Shown here: piece by piece, positions 13,014 to 20,251 of the stretch
How positions within the stretch are numbered: position 1 is the first letter of the stretch
Layout of the letters: each line of letters begins with the position of its first letter
Assembly: GCF_023347275.1 (NCBI RefSeq)
Contig: NZ_CP094468.1
Location: forward strand, 620,001-684,000
DNA: 64,000 bases
Direction of reading: 5' to 3'
Source: Faecalibacterium sp. I3-3-89
Lineage (GTDB): Bacteria; Bacillota; Clostridia; Oscillospirales; Ruminococcaceae
The notes under the pieces: generated by a model
Database searches by the model: none
Told to the model about the DNA's origin: nothing
Seen by the model: only the letters and a program-made list of their open reading frames with translations
Translations under genes and position numbers: made by a program

Positions 13014-15206
13014 ATGAGTATCAAAATTGCACTGGCCGGCAACCCGAACTGCGGTAAAACTACCCTGTTCAACAATCTGACCGGCTCGAACCAGTACGTC
13101 GGCAATTGGCCCGGTGTTACCGTCGAGAAGAAGGAAGGCAAGCTGAAGGGCGAGAAGGATGTCATCATTCAGGATCTGCCCGGCATCTACTCCCTGTCTC
13201 CGTACACTCTGGAGGAGGTCGTCTCCCGTACTTATCTGGTCAAGGAGAAGCCCGACGCCATCCTGAACATCATCGATGGCACCAACATCGAGCGCAACCT
13301 GTACCTGACCACCCAGCTCATCGAGCTGGGCATCCCCGTGGTCATGGCCGTCAACATGATCGACCTCGTCCGCAAGAACGGCGACAAGATCGACCTGAAG
13401 AAGCTGAGTGCCGAGCTGGGCTGTCAGGCAGTCGAGATCAGCGCCCTGAAGGGCGAGGGCACCGAGGCCGCTGCAAAGGCTGCTATGGCTGCTGCAAAGG
13501 CAGGCAAGGCCGGCGAGCTGCCCCACGTCTTTACCGGCAGCGTCGAGCACGCCATTGCGCACATCGAGGAGTCCATTCAGGGCAAGGTCGATGACCGCTT
13601 CCTGCGCTGGTACGCCGTCAAGCTGTTCGAGCGCGACGACAAGGTCATGGATGAGCTGAAGCTGCCCTCCGACCTGACCGCGCACATCGACCAGCACATC
13701 AAGGACTGCGAGACTGAGATGGACGATGACGCCGAGAGCATCATCACCAACCAGCGTTACGCCTACATCAACGGTGTCGTCGATAAGGCTGTCAAGAAGA
13801 AGGCCCGCGTCGAGCACCTGACCGTTTCCGATAAGGTCGACCAGATCGTCACCAACCGTGTGCTGGCTCTGCCCATCTTCGCAGTCATCATGTACCTGAT
13901 GTACTCCCTGTCTGTGGGTACTTCCATCGCCGATGGCGGCTGGGCCATCGGCACGTTTGCGACCGACTGGACCAACGACGTCCTGTTCGGTGAGATCGTC
14001 CCCAACGCGCTGGGCGGCTTCCTCGAGAGCATCGGCGTGGCGGGCTGGCTGTACGGCCTGATCATGGACGGCATCGTCGCCGGTGTCGGCGCAGTTCTGG
14101 GCTTCGTTCCCCAGATGCTGGTCCTGTTCTTCCTGCTGTCCATTCTGGAGGATGTCGGCTATATGTCCCGTGTCGCCTTCATCATGGACCGTATCTTCCG
14201 CAAGTTCGGCCTGTCCGGCAAGAGCTTTATCCCCGTGCTGGTCGGCACGGGCTGCGGCGTCCCGGGCGTCATGGCTTCCCGTACCATCGAGAATGAGCGC
14301 GACCGCCGCATGACCATCATGACCACCTGCTTCATCCCCTGCGGCGCAAAGATGCCCATCATCGGCCTCATCGCAGGTGCGGTATTCGGCGGTTCTTCTC
14401 TGGTGGCTGTCTCCGCTTACTTCATCGGCATGGCTGCCATCATCTGCTCCGGCATCATCCTGAAGAAGACCAAGGCCTTTGCAGGCGACCCTGCTCCCTT
14501 TGTCATGGAGCTGCCCGCATACCATATCCCCGCTTGGGGCAATGTCTTCCGCGCTACTTGGGAGCGCGGCTGGTCCTTCATCAAGCGTGCAGGCTCCGTC
14601 ATTCTGGCTGCTACCGTCGTCCTGTGGTTCCTGCAGGGCTTCGGCTTCGAGAATGGCGCCTTCGGCATGGTGGAGGATCAGGACAACTCCGTGCTGGCGG
14701 CTATCGCCACCAAAGTCGCTTGGATCTTCGCTCCTCTGGGCTTCGGCAACTGGAAGGCAACGGTCGCTTCTGTCTCCGGCCTGATCGCAAAGGAGAATGT
14801 CGTCGGTACCTTCGGCGTTCTGTATCACTTCGGCGGCGAGGAGCTGTCTGAGAACGGCGATGAGATCTGGAGCCTTGTTGCGGCAGATTACACCGCGCTG
14901 AGCGCTTATGCATTCATGATCTTCAACCTGCTGTGCGCTCCCTGCTTCGCTGCTATGGGTGCGATCAAGCGTGAGATGAACAACGGCAAGTGGACGGCAT
15001 TCGCCATCGGCTATATGTGCGCACTGGCCTACTGCTCTGCTCTGGTCGTGTACCAGCTGGGCGGCCTCATCACCGGTGAAGTCGGCTTCAACTTCTTCAC
15101 CGTCGTGGCCGTGGTCATCGTCGCTGCCTTCCTGTATCTGATGTTCCGTCCCAACAAGTATGTGAACGACAACGAAGTCAAGATCGACGTTTCCAAGATC
15201 AAGTAA
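13014..15206 (+). CDS. feoB: Ferrous iron transporter FeoB
   Basis: A 730-residue inner-membrane iron importer. The N-terminal G domain has G1 GNPNCGKTTLFN, G3 DLPGIYSLSP and G4 NMID; a helical GDI-like region follows. The C-terminal membrane part (from about residue 285) contains gate-type segments such as LVGTGCGVPGVMASRTIENERDRR and FIPCGAKMPI with the conserved cysteines. AAAGGAG precedes the ATG. Full length and intact. Expression is probably iron-repressed through the upstream dyads. Confidence 0.97.
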   Translation: MSIKIALAGNPNCGKTTLFNNLTGSNQYVGNWPGVTVEKKEGKLKGEKDVIIQDLPGIYSLSPYTLEEVVSRTYLVKEKPDAILNIIDGTNIERNLYLTTQLIELGIPVVMAVNMIDLVRKNGDKIDLKKLSAELGCQAVEISALKGEGTEAAAKAAMAAAKAGKAGELPHVFTGSVEHAIAHIEESIQGKVDDRFLRWYAVKLFERDDKVMDELKLPSDLTAHIDQHIKDCETEMDDDAESIITNQRYAYINGVVDKAVKKKARVEHLTVSDKVDQIVTNRVLALPIFAVIMYLMYSLSVGTSIADGGWAIGTFATDWTNDVLFGEIVPNALGGFLESIGVAGWLYGLIMDGIVAGVGAVLGFVPQMLVLFFLLSILEDVGYMSRVAFIMDRIFRKFGLSGKSFIPVLVGTGCGVPGVMASRTIENERDRRMTIMTTCFIPCGAKMPIIGLIAGAVFGGSSLVAVSAYFIGMAAIICSGIILKKTKAFAGDPAPFVMELPAYHIPAWGNVFRATWERGWSFIKRAGSVILAATVVLWFLQGFGFENGAFGMVEDQDNSVLAAIATKVAWIFAPLGFGNWKATVASVSGLIAKENVVGTFGVLYHFGGEELSENGDEIWSLVAADYTALSAYAFMIFNLLCAPCFAAMGAIKREMNNGKWTAFAIGYMCALAYCSALVVYQLGGLITGEVGFNFFTVVAVVIVAAFLYLMFRPNKYVNDNEVKIDVSKIK

Positions 15207-15242
15207 AAATTTCTCAAAACGCGCTGAAAGGGGTGCATTTTT

Positions 15243-15419
15243 ATGATGGAGTTTCTGGCTGCGAATTTCAATCTGCCGACGATCATCGTCGGAGCCATCG
15301 TGTTTGGCGGTGTGGGCTGGATCACATGGCACTCTCATAAGCACGGCGGCTGCAGTGGATGCAGCGGCGGCTGTGACTGCGGCGGAAGCTGCAGCAGCTG
15401 CAAGGGCGGCTGCCACTGA
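15243..15419 (+). CDS. FeoB-associated Cys-rich membrane protein
   Basis: A 58-residue protein: one transmembrane helix (LPTIIVGAIVFGGVGWITW) followed by a short tail with nine cysteines in a Gly/Ser-rich pattern (GGCSGCSGGCDCGGSCSSC). Such proteins regularly follow feoB in Firmicutes and are thought to help iron transfer. AAAGGGG lies upstream. It is the last gene of the feo operon, before a strong terminator. Confidence 0.88.
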   Translation: MMEFLAANFNLPTIIVGAIVFGGVGWITWHSHKHGGCSGCSGGCDCGGSCSSCKGGCH

Positions 15420-15434
15420 GCCATAATGGAAGAG

Positions 15435-15473
15435 AAGGGGGCGCGGGTCAGAGCTTTGGCCCGCGCCCCTTTT
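15435..15473 (+). terminator. Terminator of the feo operon
   Basis: AAGGGGGCGCGGG pairs with CCCGCGCCCCTT, followed by TT. Confidence 0.8.
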
Positions 15474-15519
15474 GAAGATCGAGAGTTAGCGTAACAGAAC
15501 GAAAAGAGAGTGATACGAG

Positions 15520-15915
15520 ATGGAACTGACGCCGGCACACCTGCGCTACCTGCTGGCCATCTATGAGGTCTCGCAGACCCATCTGGACATCAGCTCCCGC
15601 AGCATTGCCGAGAAGCTGGGCGTGACCAAGCCCTCGGTGGTGCGGGTGATGAACCTGCTGATGGAGCGGGGAATGATCGTCAAGGAATATTACGGCAAGA
15701 TCTACCTCACCGACCGGGGCATCTTTGTGGCCCGGGAGGTCAGAAAACAGCTGGACGAGGTGCTTGCCCACTTCCCGCCGGTGGAAGCAGAGCTGACCGA
15801 CGAGGAGCGGCTGACCGCTGCCCTCGCCCTGACCGCGGCCCTGCCGGAACGGGTCTTTACCGGACGGTACGACCAGCTGATGGACTTGGCGGAAATGCCC
15901 CCGGCTGTGGGCTGA
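15520..15915 (+). CDS. DtxR/MntR-family metal-dependent regulator (short form)
   Basis: A 131-residue protein with the DtxR-type winged helix: LTPAHLRYLLAIYEVSQ, then ISSRSIAEKLGVTKPSVVRVMNLLMERGMI and IYLTDRGIFVAREV. The second half corresponds to a reduced dimerisation and metal-binding domain (ELTDEERLTAALALTAALP); no SH3 domain is present. Family members repress iron or manganese genes when metal-loaded. It lies right behind the feo operon and is the natural candidate to bind the GTTAG-N6-CTAAC dyads. A degenerate copy (15485-15500) lies in its own leader. Confidence 0.85.
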   Translation: MELTPAHLRYLLAIYEVSQTHLDISSRSIAEKLGVTKPSVVRVMNLLMERGMIVKEYYGKIYLTDRGIFVAREVRKQLDEVLAHFPPVEAELTDEERLTAALALTAALPERVFTGRYDQLMDLAEMPPAVG

Positions 15916-15932
15916 CCGCCTGCCAAGACAGC

Positions 15933-15968
15933 AAAAGAGCCAGACTCGGCCTGAGTCTGGCTCTTTTT
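15933..15968. terminator. Bidirectional terminator between the DtxR-type gene and hflX
   Basis: AAAAGAGCCAGACTC pairs with GAGTCTGGCTCTTTTT, a near-perfect stem with T and A tracts on either side, between convergent genes. Confidence 0.85.
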
Positions 15969-15980
15969 GGGTGCAGGATG

Positions 15981-17246
15981 TCAGACGAGGTAGCCCTCGA
16001 AGCAGTGGAGATCCTCGGTCTTTACGATGCCCTCAAGGTAGAGGCCATCTTCGCGGTACTCCTCCAGCTGGACGCTGCCGCGCTCCCGCATGGGGGCGGC
16101 GAGGCCCAGCTTGTCGTAGGGCAGCAGGACGCGGATGGTGTGGACGCGGTCGCTGAGGGTCTCGTCCAGCTTTTGCAGCAGTTTGTCGAGTCCGTAGCCG
16201 GTCTTGGCACTGGTGAGCAGGATGTCGGGGTCAAAGCTCAGTGCACCGGGCTTGTCGCACTTGTTGTAGACGGTCAGGCGGGGGATGTCGGCGCAGTCGA
16301 GGCCGTCCAGCACCTCGTCGGTGACGGCCAGCTGCTCCTCCCGCTGCTCGTCGCCTGCGTCGGCCACCCGGACGATGACGTCCGACCATGCGGCCTCTTC
16401 CAGCGTGGACTTGAAGGCCTCCACCAGATTGTGGGGCAGGCGGGAGACGAAGCCGACGGTGTCCACCAGCAGCACCGCCATGCCGCTGGGCAGGACGAGC
16501 TTCCGGCTGGTGGGGTCGAGGGTGGCGAAGAGCATGTCTGCCTCGGCGACGCTGGGGCCGCAGAGAGCGTTCATCAGGCTGGATTTGCCGACATTGGTGT
16601 AGCCCACGAGGCTGACCACCGGCATCCCGGTCTTGGCGCGGGCCTTCCGGCTCTCGCCCCGGCGCTTTTCCATCTCGGCCAGCTTCTCGGCCAGCGCGTC
16701 GATGCGGGCGTGGACGTGGCGGCGGTCCAGCTCCAGCTTGGTCTCACCGGCACCGCGGCGTGCACCGCCGCCGCCGCCACCGCCGCCGCCCTGACGGCTC
16801 AGGCTCTCGCCCATGCCCTGTAAGCGGGGCAGGCGGTAGCGCAGCAGGGCCAGCTCGGTCTGAAGCTTGCCCTCGTTGGTCACAGCGCGGCTGCGGAAGA
16901 TCTCGAGGATGAGCATGGTGCGGTCGATGACCTCGAGGCCTCCCAGCGCAGTGGAGATGTTGCGGATCTGGCTGCCGGTCAGCTCGCCGTCAAAGACGGC
17001 GCACACGGCCCCCAGCTCTGCGGCGGCAGCGGCGGCTTCTTCCAGCTTGCCGCTGCCCAGCACGATGCCGGTCTCGGGGGTCTGGCGCTTCTGGGTGACC
17101 TCGGCCACGGCCTCCATGTGGTTGGCCTCACACAGCGCGGCCAGCTCGGCGAGGCTGCGCTCGCAGTCCCACAGGCCCTGATCGAGGGCCAGCAAAATTA
17201 CCTTCGTCGGGGGTGTTTCCACTAAAATATCGTAAAGTTCGCTCAA
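15981..17246 (-). CDS. hflX: GTPase HflX
   Basis: A 421-residue ribosome-associated GTPase. The N-terminal HflX domain includes TPETGIVLGSGKLEE and FDGELTGSQIRNI. The G domain has Walker A GYTNVGKSS (about 215-223), G3 DTVGFV and G4 NKCD. A run of nine glycines, about residues 153-161, extends the usual Gly-rich linker. I chose a TTG start at 17246: AAAGGA precedes it, and it overlaps the stop of the acetyltransferase gene (TTGA), implying coupling. An ATG at 17294 in frame is the alternative. Confidence 0.92.
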   Translation of the reverse strand: MSELYDILVETPPTKVILLALDQGLWDCERSLAELAALCEANHMEAVAEVTQKRQTPETGIVLGSGKLEEAAAAAAELGAVCAVFDGELTGSQIRNISTALGGLEVIDRTMLILEIFRSRAVTNEGKLQTELALLRYRLPRLQGMGESLSRQGGGGGGGGGARRGAGETKLELDRRHVHARIDALAEKLAEMEKRRGESRKARAKTGMPVVSLVGYTNVGKSSLMNALCGPSVAEADMLFATLDPTSRKLVLPSGMAVLLVDTVGFVSRLPHNLVEAFKSTLEEAAWSDVIVRVADAGDEQREEQLAVTDEVLDGLDCADIPRLTVYNKCDKPGALSFDPDILLTSAKTGYGLDKLLQKLDETLSDRVHTIRVLLPYDKLGLAAPMRERGSVQLEEYREDGLYLEGIVKTEDLHCFEGYLV

Positions 17247-17851
17247 AATGATTCCTTTCGTTCCAGATAATGCTCTCTTGTCAGTGCATAGCACCTGCAG
17301 GGGACGGGGGAGCCGTCGAATTTGTGGTACTCTGCGTCATGGTCGTAAACGAAGCCTGCTTTGGTCATGACCCTGCCGCTGGCGGGATTTTCGGCGGCAT
17401 GGCAGCAGGCAAGCCAATTACTGTCCGTATTCTTGAACCAGTATACTACTAAAGCGTCCAGCGCCTCGGTGGTATAGCCCTTGTTCCACCAGCCTCTGCC
17501 GATGCAGTAGCCCGGCTCCCAGATGCCCTCGGAAATGTCCCGCCCGGGCCACTCGGCCTTCTGCTGCGGCTCACCCGCAAGGCTGTTGTAGATGCTGATG
17601 GAGCCGAACACCTGCCCGGAGGCCTTTTCCACGATGGCCCACTGGTAGTAGTCCTCGTTGGGGTAGAGCAGCGCCCATGCGGTCAGCAGCTCCCGCGTCT
17701 CGGCCACATCTTTATGCGGCGTCCAGCGCAGCCAGCGGGTGACCTCCGGGTCGCTGGCCCAGTTGGCGTACATCATCGGGGCATCGGACGGCAGAAGGCG
17801 GCGCAGAAGCAGCCGCGGCGTTTCGATCTCCTGTGTGCCGGCGTGGCGCAT
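17243..17851 (-). CDS. GNAT-family N-acetyltransferase (RimJ/RimL-like)
   Basis: A 202-residue acetyltransferase of the RimJ/RimL type: ETPRLLLRRLLPSDAPMM at the start, EPGYCIGRGWWNKGYTTEAL as acetyl-CoA binding motif, and AENPASGRVMTKAGF near the end. GGAGG lies 8 nt before the ATG at 17851. A longer in-frame reading exists upstream but runs antisense through the next gene. It forms a two-gene unit with hflX. Substrate unknown. Confidence 0.9.
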   Translation of the reverse strand: MRHAGTQEIETPRLLLRRLLPSDAPMMYANWASDPEVTRWLRWTPHKDVAETRELLTAWALLYPNEDYYQWAIVEKASGQVFGSISIYNSLAGEPQQKAEWPGRDISEGIWEPGYCIGRGWWNKGYTTEALDALVVYWFKNTDSNWLACCHAAENPASGRVMTKAGFVYDHDAEYHKFDGSPVPCRCYALTREHYLERKESF

Positions 17852-17943
17852 GATACATTCCTCCAAACTGCTATAAATATGCATAGAATAGCACAAAAGC
17901 GGCTCCGGTGCAAGCAAAATGGGCCATTGAGAGACAAAAATGC

Positions 17944-17971
17944 TTGACAAGTGCGCAAACTTCATTAAACT
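17944..17971 (+). promoter_or_regulatory. Promoter of the HMT/MTHFR fusion gene
   Basis: TTGACA (17944-17949), a 16-bp spacer and TAAACT (17966-17971). The leader has a small hairpin (GCTCC-GGAGC near 18000) but no SAM riboswitch that I can recognise. Confidence 0.6.
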
Positions 17972-18052
17972 GAAGATGACTGCACAAAAGCTCCGTCCCG
18001 GGGGAGCCGGGAAAAATAGAGGGAAAAATGAAGAAAAAAGGAGAACCTTACG

Positions 18053-19846
18053 ATGACGGACATCCGAGAGTATCTTGCCCATAAGCCGCTGCTGTTCGAC
18101 GGCGGCATGGGTACCTATTATAAAGCCGCGCCGGGCGTAGAATGCGAGCTGGCGAACCTCACCGACCCCGAAGGGGTGAAGCGGGTCCACGCCGAGTATC
18201 TGGCGGCGGGCGCACAGGCCATCAAGACCAACACCTTCGGCCTGCCCCGGATGGCAGCGGCCCAGATGCCGGGCTGGGAAGAGCTGGCCGAGGCGGGCTG
18301 GAAGCTGGCCTGCGACGCCGCCGCCGAGAAGGACGCCGCCGTCTTTGCGGACCTCGGCCCGGCTCTGGACACGGAGGCCGCCCCGGCCAGCAGTGCCTAC
18401 GGCCTTGCAGCCCAGCAGTTCGCGGCGCTGGGGGCAAAGAATTTCCTTTTTGAGACGCTCAGCTCGGATGTGGGCGTGGTGGAGGCTGTGAAGGCCCTCC
18501 GGGTAGCTGTGCCGGACGCCTTCATCATGGTGTCTTTCGCAGTGCTGCCGGACGGCTACACCCGCGAGGGCCTGCTGTTCCGCGACCTGCTGCACCGGAT
18601 GGAGGGCAGCGGCGTGGTGGATGCCGTGGGCCTGAACTGCGTTTCGGCTCCGGGCGCGATGAAGAAGCTGGTGCAGGGGCTGGGCGAGACGCGGCTGCCC
18701 CTGTCGGTGATGCCCAACGCGGGCTATCCGGTCGTCACCCGGGCGCGGGTGCTGTATCAGGGCAAGCCGGAGTATTTCGCCCGGGAGATGGGGCAGATCG
18801 CTGCCGCCGGTGTCCGCATTCTGGGCGGCTGCTGCGGCACGACCCCTGCCCACATTGCAGCCCTGCGGGCAGAGCTGGATGCTCTGCCCCGGCAGACTGG
18901 AGCCGCCCCGGTCGCAAAACTTTCCACCGTCGCCGCACCGGAGGTGGAAAAAGACGACACCTTCCTGCGGAAGCTGGACAAAGGCGAAAAAGTCATCGCC
19001 ATTGAGCTGGACTCTCCCCGGGTGGCCGACCTGAGCGGCTATCTGGACGGCGCACGGAGATTGCAGGCCGCAGGTGCCGACCTGCTGACCATCGCCGACT
19101 GCCCCATCGCACAGGCTCGGATGGATTCCTCCCTCGTGGCCTGCCGGGTGCACCGGGAACTGGGAATGTGTGCCCTGCCTCACATGACCTGCCGCGACCG
19201 CAATCTGAACGCCACGAAAGCCCTTCTGCTGGGCCTCTACGCCGAGGGCGTGCGGGAGGTGCTGGCCATCACCGGCGACCCCATCCCCACCGCAGAGCGG
19301 GACGAGGTGAAGAATGTCTACCAGTTCAACTCCCGCAAGCTGGCCCAGTACATCGTCTCTCTGGCCGGGGAGGGCCGGGAGATGCCCTCGCCTATGACGG
19401 TGTTCGGCGCATTGAACCTCAACGCCCGGAATTTCGACGTGGAACTCCGCCGGGCCGTGGAAAAGCTGGAAAACGGGATGGCGGGATTCCTGACCCAGCC
19501 GGTGCTCTCGGCACAGGCAGTGGAAAATCTCCGCAAGGCCCGCCAGACGCTGGGCGAACGGGCGAGGATCCTGGCCGGCATCATGCCGGTGGTCAGCCAG
19601 CGGAACGCCATCTTCATGGAAAATGAGATCAACGGCATCCATGTGGAGGAGGACATCATCCAGCGCTTTGCGGGCCTCGACCGGGAGCAGGGCGAGGCGC
19701 TGGGCCTTGAGGTGTCGATGCAGATGGCTCGGGAGGCCCTGCCCTACGCCGACGGCTTCTACCTCATGACCCCCTTCAACCGGGTGGCTCTGATGGAGCG
19801 GCTCATCGCCCGGCTCCGGACCGAGCTTCTGGACGCGGAGGGGTGA
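18053..19846 (+). CDS. Bifunctional homocysteine S-methyltransferase / methylenetetrahydrofolate reductase
   Basis: A 597-residue fusion similar to YitJ. Residues 1 to about 285 are a homocysteine methyltransferase: LLFDGGMGTYY, KTNTFG, VGLNCV and GGCCGTTPAHI provide the zinc cysteines. From about 305 a MetF-type TIM barrel follows (KVIAIELDSPR, HMTCRDRNLNA, VLAITGDPIP, GFLTQPV). Together they make the methyl group on folate and pass one to homocysteine. AAGGAG precedes the start. It stands alone, before the valS T-box. Confidence 0.93.
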   Translation: MTDIREYLAHKPLLFDGGMGTYYKAAPGVECELANLTDPEGVKRVHAEYLAAGAQAIKTNTFGLPRMAAAQMPGWEELAEAGWKLACDAAAEKDAAVFADLGPALDTEAAPASSAYGLAAQQFAALGAKNFLFETLSSDVGVVEAVKALRVAVPDAFIMVSFAVLPDGYTREGLLFRDLLHRMEGSGVVDAVGLNCVSAPGAMKKLVQGLGETRLPLSVMPNAGYPVVTRARVLYQGKPEYFAREMGQIAAAGVRILGGCCGTTPAHIAALRAELDALPRQTGAAPVAKLSTVAAPEVEKDDTFLRKLDKGEKVIAIELDSPRVADLSGYLDGARRLQAAGADLLTIADCPIAQARMDSSLVACRVHRELGMCALPHMTCRDRNLNATKALLLGLYAEGVREVLAITGDPIPTAERDEVKNVYQFNSRKLAQYIVSLAGEGREMPSPMTVFGALNLNARNFDVELRRAVEKLENGMAGFLTQPVLSAQAVENLRKARQTLGERARILAGIMPVVSQRNAIFMENEINGIHVEEDIIQRFAGLDREQGEALGLEVSMQMAREALPYADGFYLMTPFNRVALMERLIARLRTELLDAEG

Positions 19847-19927
19847 GAAAAGAAATAAAATCTGCCTGACGCAGGGAGCGAGGGCCCCGCACAAGGGTGT
19901 GAAAATTTTGTTCCGGTCAAAAAGAGA

Positions 19928-19956
19928 TTGACAAAACGCACAAAAAACGCTATATT
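19928..19956 (+). promoter_or_regulatory. Promoter of valS
   Basis: TTGACA (19928-19933), a 17-bp spacer and TATATT (19951-19956), directly before the T-box leader. Confidence 0.8.
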
Positions 19957-19963
19957 CTTTTTA

Positions 19964-20217
19964 TAAATGCAAGGAAAAAGAGTGTGCGCCGTTTTGAAAC
20001 TGCCATCCAGAGAGCCGGGGGGCTGCTGAAAACCCGGTATGGCGGTGCGGCGTGCTGTCGCTTTTGAGCAGAGGCGGGGAAAGGGAGTAGTCGCCTCCGG
20101 GTCTGCCCCACGTTATCGGGGCATCAAGGGGCACGCGGCAAAGCGCTGTGTGCAATTTGGGTGGTACCGCGGTTATATTCAGCCGTCCCATGGAACGCTC
20201 CGTGGGGCGGCTTTTTT
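19964..20217 (+). promoter_or_regulatory. T-box riboswitch of valS (valine specifier GTC)
   Basis: The leader has the hallmarks of a T-box: AGAGAGCC in distal stem I, a specifier region GTC followed by GCTTTTGAGC (GTC at 20057-20059), the conserved TGGTACCGCGG antiterminator (20162-20172) and a terminator AGCCGTCCCA / TGGGGCGGCT plus T-run (20181-20217). Uncharged tRNA-Val should stabilise the antiterminator and allow valS transcription. Confidence 0.9.
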
Positions 20218-20251
20218 CGTCCCACCAATCAATCATCCGGGAGGATTCTCT

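Noticed and set aside
12864..15416. 850-codon minus-strand ORF opposite feoB
   Set aside because: Antisense shadow of a clear feoB gene in GC-rich DNA; the product is low-complexity His/Asp/Gln-rich.
17872..18052. SAM riboswitch before the HMT/MTHFR gene
   Set aside because: Expected from the pathway, but only a small hairpin and a promoter are seen; none of the conserved SAM-box segments are present.
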